Assembly (NCBI GenBank): GCA_019096065.1 | Contig: JAGUCH010000001.1 | Location: 14,074,001-14,138,000, forward strand | Length of the DNA stretch: 64,000 nucleotides | DNA from: Paracyclopina nana | Lineage: Eukaryota > Arthropoda > Copepoda > Cyclopoida > Cyclopettidae | Direction: 5' to 3' | Shown: piece by piece, positions 39,914-50,222 of the stretch | How the letters are laid out: the number at the start of each line of letters is the position of its first letter | Numbering within the stretch: position 1 is the first letter of the stretch | Notes under the pieces: generated by a model | What the model was told of the DNA's origin: nothing | Database searches by the model: none | What the model saw: the letters and a program-made list of their open reading frames with translations, nothing else | Position numbers and translations under genes: made by a program

Positions 39914-40650
39914 AACAGTCAAAATCGCCGATTCGCTTCTCTATTCAGGAGCTAGACAGGGAAAACACATCTCTCGGAGCTGAGTGCGAGAGAAAAAACT
40001 TGGCTATGACAACATAAATGTCCAACTTGAACTTGCTCGTTAAGAATTTTCAGCAAACTTCAAAAGTGTTTGTTGGCGGAATTGAACTCACATCCAAACT
40101 TCTGTTTGCTCGCAACCTGTGCACTTCCACCTCTTACGCTCCGGAGCTGCTGCCGTGACAGTTTTCTTTTTTTGTGAGCTGCGCTAACGCTGCAATAGCA
40201 AAACGAGGTTTGAAACAAACAAAACAACGTGCTGTTACGTTGCATTGTCTGCGCGCAATTTGAAACACTTTTGAGGCACGGGTCAACTACGCTCACGCGA
40301 ACATGACGTCACGTTCACTGAGCGGACCTATATGCGCGGTATATATAACGTTACTGGGACATAGAATTGCACACCCGGGCTATTGGGACCCAAATGAACA
40401 CGATCAATTTTAAGGCCCTTAGGCCTAGAAATTTCAACCTTTTAAATTTTTTTCATAAAATATAGGCCTTCAGGCCCCTCTGGGCCAAATTTCATAAAAA
40501 TCCAAGGCCTTCATTTTTTTCATGTTTTATTGGGACATGAGCATGTGCAAATTGCTATTGGGACATCAATCCACATGCACTGTTGGGACAAAAATGTGCA
40601 AATTGCTATTGGGACATATATGAACATGCACAATTGTGACAAAAATTAAC

Positions 40651-40795
40651 ACTTTGGGCCAGTAGACTTTGGGCCAGTAGACTTTGGGCCAGTAGACTTT
40701 GGTGCCAGTAGACTTTGGGCCAATAGACTTTGGGCCAGTAGACTTTGGGCCAGTAGACTTTGGGCCAGTAGACTTTGGGCCTGTAGACTTTGGGC
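40651..40795 (+). repeat. 15-bp minisatellite (ACTTTGGGCCAGTAG)
   Basis: About nine and a half head-to-tail copies of ACTTTGGGCCAGTAG, one with an extra base (GGTGCC) and one with CAATAG. It lies in the left part of the composite element. The open frame across it on the minus strand simply reads the repeat. Confidence 0.95.
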
Positions 40796-41035
40796 AAACA
40801 AGCTTAAAGGAGCTGAAAATCACTGAACTGTGCATTTTTGTCCCAATAGAAAGAGTGCTTTTCTCCCAATAGAAAGAGTGCTTTTGTCCCAATAAAAAGT
40901 GTGCTTTTGTCCCAATAAAAAGTGTGCTTTTGTCCCATTTTGACTCAAATTTGACCCTATCAAGAATTCCGAGTTTCCTAAGCAGTTTATAAGTAGAATT
41001 ACGTGATGCGCAAGTTTTCGCTCTTGCAAACCAAT

Positions 41036-43500
41036 CATGAGTCAAAAGTTTGACTTTGCCTCACATTTTGGGTCCAATTGCCTCAAATTATCAGTCACTA
41101 CTGACATTTTGACTCAAAATTGGCCTTATCAGGAATTTCGCGTTTTCTTAGCAGCACATTAGTAGAATTACGCGATGCGCAAGTTTTGGCTCTAGCAAAA
41201 TCAGAATGTGTCAAAAGTATGACTTTGCCTCACATTTTGGGTCCAATTGCCTCAAATTATCAGCCACTACTGACATTTTGACTCAAAATTGGCCTTATCA
41301 GGGATTTCGCGTTTTCTTAGCAGTACATTAGTAGAATTACGCGATGCGTAAGTTTTGGCTCTAGAAAAATCAGAATGTGTCAAAAGTATGACTTTGCCTC
41401 ACATTTTGGGTCCAATTGCCTCAAATTATCAGCCACTACTGACATTTTGACTCAAAATTAACCTTATCAGGGATTTCGCGTTTACTTAGCAGCACATTAG
41501 TAGAATTACGCGATGCGCAAGTTTTGGCTCTAGAAAAATCAGAATGTGTCAAAAGTATGACTTTGCCTCACATTTTGGGTCCAATTGCCTCAAATTATCA
41601 GCCACTACTGACATTTTGACTCAAAATTGGCATTATCAGGAATTTCGCGTTTTCTTAGCAGCACATTAGTAGAATTACGCGATGCGCAAGTTTTGGCTCT
41701 AGCCAAGATGATCTATAGTAATAAGGTGAGTTCTTGTCGCTGCTTTACTATAGCACACAGTCTGACTGAGCTGTGGTAGGCTTCAAGACAAAATTTCAAT
41801 AGAATTCTGTGGATTTCACTTCCAAAAATTTCCATAACCAGCCTTAAATTATCAAAAAGTGCCCAAATTGCATACTTTTTTAAAAAAGACAGAACTTATC
41901 TAGGAGCTCTGTTGAAGACGCGTGAGATTAGCCTGCTTGCCTCCATGACTGACACGTCACTTGAGCTCACGCGCTATGTAGTAAGAACTACTAGCGCCAC
42001 CTAGGCTAAGACAAACAGATTTGGTGATTTTAGCATGCAAAACTTGCGTCAAGAACTCACTTACGAGACCCCCCTGGCTCTAGCAAAATCAGAATGTGTC
42101 AAAAGTATGACTTTGCCTCACATTTTGGATCCAATTGCCTCAAATTATCAGCCACTACTGACATTTTGACTCAAAATTGGCATTATCAGGAATTTCGCGT
42201 TTTCTTAGCAGCACATTAGTAGAATTACGCGATGCGCAAGTTTTGGCTCTAGAAAAATCAGAATGTGTCAAAAGTATGACTTTGCCTCACATTTTGGGTC
42301 CAATTGCCTCAAATTATCAGCCACTACTGACATTTTGACTCAAAATTGGCATTATCAGGAATTTCGCGTTTTCTTAGCAGCACATTAGTAGAATTACGCG
42401 ATGCGCAAGTTTTGGCTCTAGCAAAATCAGAATGTGTCAAAAGTATGACTTTGCCTCACATTTTGGATCCAATTGCCTCAAATTATCAGCCACTACTGAC
42501 ATTTTGACTCAAAATTGGCCTTATCAGGAATTTCGCGTTTTCTTAGCAGCACATTAGTAGAATTACGCGATGCGCAAGTTTTGGCTCTAGAAAAATCAGA
42601 ATGTGTCAAAAGTATGACTTTGCCTCACATTTTGGGTCCAATTGCCTCAAATTATCAGCCACTACTGACATTTTGACTCAAAATTGGCATTATCAGGAAT
42701 TTCGCGTTTTCTTAGCAGCACATTAGTAGAATTACGCGATGCGCAAGTTTTGGCTCTAGAAAAATCAGAATGTGTCAAAAGTATGACTTTGCCTCACATT
42801 TTGGGTCCAATTGCCTCAAATTATCAGCCACTACTGACATTTTGACTCAAAATTAACCTTATCAGGGATTTCGCGTTTACTTAGCAGCACATTAGTAGAA
42901 TTACGCGATGCGCAAGTTTTCGTTCTTGCAAACCAATCATGAGTCAAAAGTTTGACTTTGCCTCACATTTAGAATCCTATTGCCTCAAATTATCAGCCAC
43001 TACTGACATTTTGACTCAAAATTGACCTTATCAGGAATTTCGCGTTTTCTTAGCAGTACATTAGTAGAATTACGCGATGTGCAAGTTTTTGCTCTTGCGA
43101 ACCAATCTTGAGTCAAAAGTTGTTTGACTTTGCCTCACATTTAGAATCCTTTTGCCTCAAATTATTAGCCACTACTGACATTTTGACTCAAAATTGACCT
43201 TATCAGGAATTTCGCGTTTTCTTAGCAGCACATTAGTAGAATTACGCGATGCGAAAGATTTGCCTCTAGCATAAATCAGAATGTGTCAAAAGTATGACTT
43301 TACCTCACATTAAGGGTCCAATTGCCTCAAATTATCAGTCACTACTGACATTTTGACTCAAAATTGACCTTATCAGGAATTTCGCGTTTTCTTAGCAGTA
43401 CATTAGTAGAATTACGCGATGCGCAAGTTTTGGCTCTTGCAAACCAATCATGAGTCAAAAGTTAGAATCCTATTGCCTCAAACTATCAGCCACAACCAAC
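41036..43500 (+). repeat. 169-bp satellite array, about 13 units
   Basis: The anchor GACTTTGCCTCAC recurs at 41052, 41221, 41390, 41559, 42109, 42278, 42447, 42616, 42785, 42954, 43126 and 43296: a period of 169, drifting to 170-172 in the last units. One insertion (41703-42077) explains the 550-base gap. Units share GATTTCGCG or AATTTCGCG, AGAATTACGCGATG and TTATCAGCCACTACTGAC. Outer units are more diverged than inner ones, as expected for unequal exchange. Confidence 0.95.
41703..42077. mobile_element. About 371-bp insertion within the satellite array
   Basis: A non-satellite stretch interrupts one 169-bp unit exactly, and up to 10 bases (TGGCTCTAGC) are present on both sides. Near its ends are the inverted strings GTGAGTTCTTG (about 41726-41736) and CAAGAACTCAC (about 42050-42060). 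A duplication of 8-10 bases would suit an hAT or Mutator-like non-autonomous element. It is noncoding. Confidence 0.65.
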
Positions 43501-43568
43501 AGTTTGACTCAAGACCTTTCGTGTTTTCTTATGTGTTACGTGATGCTCAAGCTTTTGCTCTAGTTTTT

Positions 43569-45400
43569 TGAAGTTTGAGTTGGTTGCTTGGCCAAGTAGG
43601 AAATTGCACACTCTTTGTTGGGACATTCCTTCAAAGAGCCTTTTTGCCTCAAGTGAACTTGACATAATGTTAAAAGATGGTCCAAAATGGTCCCTGAGTC
43701 ATAAAATGAGTCATAGATGGTCAAAGTCTTCAATTTGAGTCATTTAGGCAAACTTGACTCATGTCCCAGAATCATTTCTGAAGTTTGAGCAGCTAGCTTG
43801 GTCAAGTAGAAAAATGCACACTCTTTGTTGGGACATTCCTTCAAAGATCCTTTTTGCCTCAAGTGGACTTAACATAATGTTAAAAGATGGTCCAAAATGG
43901 TCCCTGAGTCATAAAATGAGTCATAGATGGTCCAAGTCTTCAATTTGAGTCATTTAGGTAAACTTGACTCATGTCCCAGAATCATTTCTGAAGTTTGAGC
44001 AGCTAGCTTGGTCAAGTAGAAAAATGCACACTCTTTGTTGGGACATTCCTTCAAAGAGCCTTTTTGCCTCAAGTAGACTTGACATATTTTTAAAAGGTGG
44101 TCCAAAATGGTCCCTGAGTCATAAAATGAGTCATAGATGGTCAAAGTCTTCAATTTGAGTCATTTAGACAAACTTGACTCATGTCCCAGAAACATTTCTG
44201 AAGTTTGAGTAGCTAGCTTGGTCAAGTAGAAAAATGCACACTCTTTGTTGGGACATTCCTTCAAAGAGCCTTTTTGCCTCAAGTAGACTTGACATATTTT
44301 TAAAAGGTGGTCCAAAATGGTCCCTGAGTCATAAAATGAGTCATAGATGGTCAAAGTCTTCAATTTGAGTCATTTAGGTAAACTTGACTCATGTCCCAGA
44401 ATCATTTCTGAAGTTTGAGTTTCTAGCTTGGCCAAGTAGAAAAATGCACACTCTTTGTTGGGACATTCCTCCAAAGATCCTTTTTGCCTCAAGTAGACTT
44501 AACATAATGTTAAAAGATGGTCCAAAATGGTCCCTGAGTCATAAAATGAGTCATAGATGGTCAAAGTCTTCAATTTGAGTCATTTAGACAAACTTGACTC
44601 ATGTACCAGAAACATTTCTGAAGTTTGAGTAGCTAGCTTGGTCAAGTAGAAAAATGCACACTCTTTGTTGGGACATTCCTCCAAAGATCCTTTTTGCCTC
44701 AAGTAGACTTAACATAATGTTAAAAGATGGTCCAAAATGGTCCCTGAGTCATAAAATGAGTCATAGATGGTCAAAGTCTTCAATTTGAGTCATTTAGGTA
44801 AACTTGACTCATGTACCAGAATCATTTCTGAAGTTTGAGTTGCTAGCTTGGTCAAGTAGAAAAATGCACACTCTTTGTTGGGACATTCTTTCAAAGAGCC
44901 TTTTTGCCTCAAGTAGACTTAACATAATGTTAAAAGATGGTCCAAAATGGTCCCTGAGTCATAAAATGAGTCATAGATGGTCAAAGTCTTCAATTTGAGT
45001 CATTTAGGCAAACTTGACTCATGTCCCAAATTCATTTCTGAAGTTTGAGTAGCTAGCTTGGCCAAGTAGAAAAATGCACACTCTTTGTTGGGACATTCCT
45101 TCAAAGAGCCTTTTTGCCTCAAGCAGACTTGACATATTTTTAAAAGGTGGTCCAAAATGGTCCCTGAGTCATAAAATGAGTCATAGATGGTCAAAGTCTT
45201 CAATTTGAGTCATTTAGGCAAACTTGACTCAAGTACCAGAAACATTTCTAGCTTGGCCAAGTAGAAAAATGCACACTCTTTGTTGGGACATTCCTTCAAA
45301 AAGCCTTTTTGCCTCAAGTGGACTTGACATTATGTTCAAAGATAATCCAAAATAGTCCCTGAGTCAAAAAATGAGTCACAAAAAGTTACTGAGCATAATT
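43569..45400 (+). repeat. 210-bp satellite array, about 8.5 units
   Basis: The GAAGTTTGAG block recurs near 43569, 43779, 43989, 44199, 44409, 44619, 44829 and 45039 with a period of exactly 210. A truncated unit follows near 45245. Each unit carries ATGCACACTCTTTGTTGGGACATTC and most carry CATGTCCCAGA. Because 210 is divisible by three, the same 64- to 67-codon open frames recur on both strands; these are repeat artefacts. Confidence 0.95.
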
Positions 45401-47304
45401 TGTGTCATTTCTGCTATGTCAGCTGTATGGCTTGAGTAACTTGTTCAAGACAAATAATGCACACTCCTTGTTGGGACATTTTAAAAATTCCAGTTATTCT
45501 AAAGCTTCAAGACTTTTTAATTAATAAACCTATGTTTTAGTGAGCTTATTTGTCCCTTTTTATCCTTAATACTTAATTTGACTTAGTTTCATGAGTCTAC
45601 ATTAAGTCCTAATAATTCATGTTTATTTTCAAAAATGCACATGCTTTATTGGGACAAATGCACACGTTTTAGTGGGAAAGGTTGCGTGATAATCAAAAAT
45701 TAAAAATAGAGCATGTGCATTTTTTGCAATTTTCATGACACTATTGGGACATTTTAGTTTTAGGTTTAAATTAATCAGGGGGGTCCAAATAGCCAAAAAA
45801 ACACGTTTTTAGAAAATGTCCCAATAGCCCGTCCCAATAGCCCAAGATCGCATTTTTTATGTAGCGCTATTAGGACGCCATGTCCCAGTAACCGTCATAT
45901 GAGGAACACCTCCAAAAAACAGTCTAAATTGCCGATTCGCTACCCTATTCAGGAGCTAGACAGGGAAAACACATCTCTCGGAGCTGAGTGCGAGAGAAAA
46001 AACTTGGCTATGACAACATAAATGTCCAGCTTGAACTTGCTCGTTAAGAATTTTCAGCAAACTTCAAAAGTGTTTGTTGGCGGAATTGAACTCACATCCA
46101 AACTTCTGTTTGCTCGCAACCTGTGCACTTCCACCTCTTACGCTCCGGAGCTGCTGCCGTGACAGTTTTCTTTTTTTGTGAGCTGCGCTAACGCTGCAAT
46201 AGCAAAACGAGGTTTGAAACAAACAAAACAACGTGCTGTTACGTTGCATTGTCTGCGCGCAATTTGAAACACTTTTGAGGCACGGGTCAACTACGCTCAC
46301 GCGATCATGACGTCATGTTCACTGAGCGGACCTCCAAAAAACAGTCAAAATTGCCGATTCGCTACCCTATTCAGGAGCTAGACAGGGAAAACACATCTCT
46401 CGGAGCTGAGTGCGAGAGAAAAAACTTGGCTATGACATGACAACATAAATGTCCAACTTGAACTTGCTCGTAAAGAATTTTCAGCAAACTTCAAAAGTGT
46501 TTATTGGCGGAATTGAACTCGTATGCAAACTTCTGTTTGCTCGCAGCCTCTGCACTTTCACCTCTTACGCTCTGGAGCTGCTGCAGTGACAGTTTTCTTT
46601 TTTTGTGAGCTGCGCTAACGCTGCAATAGCTAAACGAGGTTTGAAACAAATAAAAAAGTTGATTTTTGAGGAACATTTCTGGTTTGGCCTTAAAGATGTT
46701 GTATGTTTGTATGATGCTGTAAATACGCATTTTCTTGGCTAACTAATTTTTCCGAAAATAAGTTTTCTTAATGTAACACAGTAGACACATCCTATTGTGT
46801 GTGAAAAGCCATTTTGGATAAATTGTGCATTTCCTCGTGAATAGAAATTTCTATTTTATTTTCCCTGTTCTCTAGCAAGAAATTGGTTGACTCCCAATAT
46901 GCTCTGGCTATTTTTTCATTAACCAAGGCACCCTCAAAACAAATATTTTGAATCAATGAAAAGCTGAAATTTTGCCCTTTTGATTGGTCTAAACAGAATC
47001 CTAAAAAAAGCTTCTATTTAGGAACTGCACAGGGTGAACACATCTCTCGGAGTTGAGTGCAAGAGAAGAAAACTTGGCTAGGACTACATAAGTGTCCATC
47101 TTGAACTTGCTCAATAAGAATTTTCAGCTAACTACAAAAATGTTTGTTGGCGGAATTGAACTCGCATCCAAACTTCTGTTTGCTCGCAACCTGTGCACTT
47201 CCACCTCTTACGCTCCGGAGCTGCTGCCGTGACAGTTTTCTTTTTTTGTGATCTGCGCTAACGCTGCAATAGCAAAACGAGGTTTGAAACAAACAAAACA
47301 ATGT

Positions 47305-47524
47305 AATAGACTCCTCACTCATAACAATAACAATCAATTAGCGAGGCAGCTATCGGACGTTAGTCATCAAAATAGTAGGTGAAAATCTTGTCATTGAGGG
47401 ATCGAGATACTACTACTTTTTAATTTTGCCTTAAAAAAGGTACATCGCCTTTATTCAATTTTCGCCTACGTTACGACCCGAATTTTTCCGCTAGGCGTCG
47501 CTCGAATGTTTTGAATGAGGAGTC
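47305..47524. mobile_element. 220-bp MITE with GACTCCTCA termini
   Basis: Inserted in a degenerate 420-bp unit. The inverted ends are GACTCCTCACTCA (from 47309) and TGAATGAGGAGTC (to 47524), and the five bases AATGT flank it on both sides (47300-47304 and 47525-47529). The uninterrupted units elsewhere confirm the empty site. It is noncoding and the superfamily is undetermined. Confidence 0.7.
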
Positions 47525-47599
47525 AATGTTACGTTGCATTGTCTGCGCGCCCACACTGTGGGTTCATAAGCCTATTTGAAGTGCACGGGAAAAAGTCGC

Positions 47600-48025
47600 T
47601 AGTGATGGAACGAGCTTGAACTCGACTCGGTAGCTTGAAAGGTTAACTCGACTTGGACTACATAAGCATTTAACTCGAACTCGCTCGAAAATTATTTCGG
47701 GAGAACTTAGAAAACTCGGAAGCAATTTTGGCGAACTCGAAAGTCAAAGTTGGCCAAAGTTGAAAGTGAAACATTTAGTTGAAAGTGATCAATTTGACTC
47801 TGAATTTAGGCAGTGCACGAAAAAAGTTTTCCAATGCATTATAAAAATTGAATTAACACTGTAGGTTAAGAAACAATCCTTGAAACTCAAAGTAACTTGT
47901 ATTTAGAAAATTGCTATCTCGACCAAGCTCGTTTTCCATTAGAGGCAACTCGATCTCGCTCGGAAAAAGTTTCAGCAACTCGAAACTCGCTCGAATCCAA
48001 TTTTTCCGGCTCATTCCATCACTTA
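47600..48025. mobile_element. hAT-like MITE split from its right target duplication
   Basis: The ends TAGTGATGGAACGAGC and GGCTCATTCCATCACTTA are inverted and typical of hAT elements. The left flank AAAGTCGC (47592-47599) is repeated at 48524-48531, immediately after the PIF-like MITE at 48026-48521, giving an 8-bp duplication. The second element therefore inserted at the right edge of this one. The interior holds repeated CTCG-rich words (AACTCG, CTCGAA). It is noncoding. Confidence 0.8.
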
Positions 48026-48521
48026 TGCCCTGTTCATCTACTCTATTTTTTGGTAACTTTCTTGTCCTACCTTACGGAAAAAGTTGTCGTAACTCCACGA
48101 ATTTCTATTAGCTATCGTAGCTTGTAAGAACTAGTGTTATTTTAGCGATTCCTCTAGGATTGACTAAACTAATGCAGCTTTGGAAAGAATTCACCGAAAT
48201 GATAGACCTGGTAGAATGTTTTAGTCGGCCCTTGCAGGCCGGCTTTACTTGCAGCAAGCCTCATCCTTACGTTACGACACACTAAACCAAAGGAAGTTTG
48301 GAAGTTTGCCCTTGAGCAAAGGCAAATCCAAATTGATTTAGTCAACCCTAGCCATTATGTGCTTAACTTGACCAACGCGCTTGCCCAATTTGTATGCTAA
48401 CGACTGATCTTACGCTCACAGCGGCTCACTTAAGACAATTTTTGTCGCTATAGAATAACGAAAAATTTTCGTAAGACTGCCAAAGTTAAGACTGAATTTG
48501 TCGTTGTAGATGAACAGGGCA
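48026..48521 (+). mobile_element. PIF/Harbinger-like MITE, family A/B copy 1
   Basis: 496 bp, ends TGCCCTGTTCATCTAC and GTAGATGAACAGGGCA. Its flanks are TTA on the left and TAA on the right, which fits a TAA target duplication with one change if the hAT end it struck was originally CCATCACTA. A reversed copy of 497 bp lies at 52402-52898. It is noncoding. Confidence 0.85.
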
Positions 48522-49150
48522 TAAAAGTCGCAAATTCAACATAGCATCACTATCTAATATGCAGTAAGCAATAGTTAATTTTGTAAATTGCATCCTTGCG
48601 CGAGTGACCGCAGCCAAATCTGGCGGATAATCATTAAGCACAATTAGTTTTACTTCCCTGACTTTGCCACTCAATGGGACTCGTATGGAATCTAATATGG
48701 AAGATTCAATTGATGCTATTGCTCTTACTATTCAAATCGCTTTTTTGACCCGCTGTGGCTTCTTTGTTTGGAGCCTGTGCACTTTCACCGCTTACGCTCT
48801 GGAGCTGCTACCAAGACAGTTTGAATTTGCATAAAAAATGTTTTTTTATAACATTTCTGGTTTGCTCTTAGAAATCCTGTAGCTGGAAAATGCAAAATTT
48901 CCTAAATTGCAACGTGTAGCCCGATAATTCTGTCAAAGCCTCATTCATAGTCAGCTTTACAACCTTACAGTGGCACCATCTAGCAGGATAAATGTCAATA
49001 TCAGCTATCATTGGATTCTCTACGTTCTAGTTTTTGAAATTCTTAAATTTTACAAGGAGAACCATCCATTCTTAGCATGGGCACGAATGGTTTTGTTGTG
49101 CAAAGCTTCAGTTGTTACAAAATAACTATAAACTTAGGGAATTAAGGCAC

Positions 49151-49601
49151 TTACAATTCGGTAAGCTCGATTTCCTCCTCCATTTTCCAGTGCATAGAAC
49201 CTGCAAAAGAGTAGACAAATTAAAATTTGCTAAGGCATGCAATCAATTAAGGTATCGTTAGTTTAATACTGAAATCTAGCGAAACTAGTCTGGAGCACAA
49301 TCAGAAGAAAATTATGAATCGCCATACATACCGTGCAGCACAATCTTGAAAAAAATCTGAGCACTCAATTGCATAGCGCCCAGGCATTTTTGAAGATATG
49401 CTGTTGAGCCAAAAAAAAAAATAGTGACTTATCTAAAGAATTCCACTATCATACATACAATGAAAAATCGACTGTGAAAAATTGCACCAACCTAAAAAAG
49501 TTTAATATTGCAGCTCCTTTTCACTAATTTCATCAATCTTCATGAAAACTATCTATGAGAAATAGGCTGACAGTCAAATTTAGCTTACCTGATGGTGACA
49601 T
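49151..49601 (-). CDS. Three-exon micropeptide gene, 43 residues
   Basis: Exons on the minus strand are 49601-49589, 49400-49332 and 49200-49151, with donors GTAAGC and GTATGT and acceptors AACAG and TTTGCAG. The 13 + 69 + 50 bases give one open frame of 43 codons plus TAA, starting at the first ATG after a TATA/initiator pair. The peptide starts MSPSAYLQKC, has a moderately hydrophobic middle (IFFKIVLHG) and ends acidic (MEEEIELTEL). The stop TAA sits within a GTAAGT string, so further splicing at 49155 and a longer product cannot be excluded. It resembles no family known to me. The middle segment is short for a membrane helix, and an amphipathic helix is also possible. Confidence 0.55.
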
Positions 49602-49633
49602 ATTACCCTAGGATGGATACTGGACTACTGAGT

Positions 49634-49668
49634 ACTGATTGTAATCTCTGGGAGGGTGGGGTTATATA
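49634..49668 (-). promoter_or_regulatory. TATA box and initiator of the micropeptide gene
   Basis: On the minus strand TATATAA lies at 49668-49662, and ATCAGT (TCAGT at 49638-49634) follows so that the initiator A at 49636 is 32 bases from the TATA start, the canonical spacing. There is no ATG between the initiator and the start codon at 49601. Confidence 0.75.
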
Positions 49669-49864
49669 CCCCAAGCCGTCCAAACGGACACTGGATGTAT
49701 TAGGAGTGGCTATTGGGTGATATTGTAAGCGGCGTTTCCATTGGAAGCGCGCTCAAAGGCGTGCGCGGGCTAAGCCAGTTTGAATAAGGATCAATTCCTC
49801 CTCAGCCAAGCCGCGCTACTAACAACTTGAGCTACATTTGGCGTTTCCTCAGCTCTGGTCCAAA

Positions 49865-50050
49865 ATGCTGCGTCACTACGCGTACTCGCCCGCGTTTTTT
49901 CATGTTCAAACTTGCACCACGCCGAACAAAGCGCGTCCCTTGCTACCCGATGTGAATTCTATTTCTCGCCAAGCATTGACAGAAAATGCCATTCGTCAAT
50001 TAGTTCAGGAAACAACTGCAAGACTCAGCAAACGCTTTAAACTTCGATAA
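49865..50050 (+). CDS. Small basic protein of 61 residues, unknown
   Basis: Single open frame starting MLRHYAYSPAFF and ending in a helical, basic tail (ARLSKRFKLR). The start context CCAAAATG is favourable, and an AATAAA lies 167 bases after the stop (50217-50222). The gene would be divergent from the micropeptide gene, with about 230 bases between the two starts of transcription and translation, a GC-rich stretch able to act as a shared promoter. No family is recognised. An upstream exon joined at TTTCCTCAG (about 49852) is possible. The chance-ORF alternative is serious at this length. Confidence 0.4.
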   Translation: MLRHYAYSPAFFHVQTCTTPNKARPLLPDVNSISRQALTENAIRQLVQETTARLSKRFKLR

Positions 50051-50216
50051 GAGGCTAATGTAAAAATTGCTTTATATTGAACTCCGGTCAGCATGGCGCA
50101 AGTAGCGCGTTGACGATTTGTGTCTAGCCTGGCGCTTGCGTACTGATTTGCAACTAAACTACCTAAAGATGATGCGCACGAGTTGCTGGGAGAAGAGGTA
50201 ACCTACATTAACGACC

Positions 50217-50222
50217 AATAAA
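50217..50222 (+). terminator. AATAAA after the 61-residue ORF
   Basis: A canonical polyadenylation signal placed as expected if the ORF at 49865-50050 is transcribed. It is the main independent support for that ORF. Confidence 0.4.

Larger units (their letters stand above)
40329..45903. mobile_element. 5.6-kb composite element with TGGGACA motifs and three tandem arrays
   Basis: The insertion splits one 420-bp unit. Its ends are inverted: GTTACTGGGACAT at 40350-40362 against ATGTCCCAGTAAC at 45880-45892, and GGCTATTGGGAC at 40378-40389 against GTCCCAATAGCC at 45818-45829 and 45831-45842. The motif TGGGACA (or TGTCCCA) recurs throughout: four to six copies in the first 300 bases, reversed copies at 40840-40940, at least one per 210-bp unit, and more near the right end. 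Many are next to TGCAC or GTGCA. It holds no plausible ORF, so it would be non-autonomous. The boundaries are approximate and no target duplication is certain. Confidence 0.7.
39838..46640. repeat. 420-bp tandem repeat, interrupted by a composite element
   Basis: Units begin near TTTGAAACACTTTTGAGGCACG at 39838, 40258 and 46262. The second unit is split: its first 70 bases end at 40328 and the rest resumes at about 45904 (ACCTCCAAAAAACAG). A third unit ends near 46640, and a further degenerate unit lies at 47030-47305 and 48757-48825. Each unit contains the same minus-strand open frame of about 78 codons (40296-40060, 46300-46064), which I regard as a by-product of the repeat and not a gene. 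Confidence 0.8.

Noticed and set aside
40060..40296. A 78-codon minus-strand frame repeated identically at 46064-46300
   Set aside because: It lies inside the 420-bp tandem unit, and related frames at 46491 and 47128 have different starts and lengths. Identity reflects repeat homogenisation, not gene duplication.
40566..41045. 159-codon minus-strand frame with a repeated GPKST pattern
   Set aside because: It reads straight through the 15-bp minisatellite and the TGTCCCA motifs. The peptide repeat is a translation of the DNA repeat.
41036..45400. CRISPR-like array
   Set aside because: The units are 169 and 210 bp long with no unique spacers. These are satellites in a eukaryotic genome.
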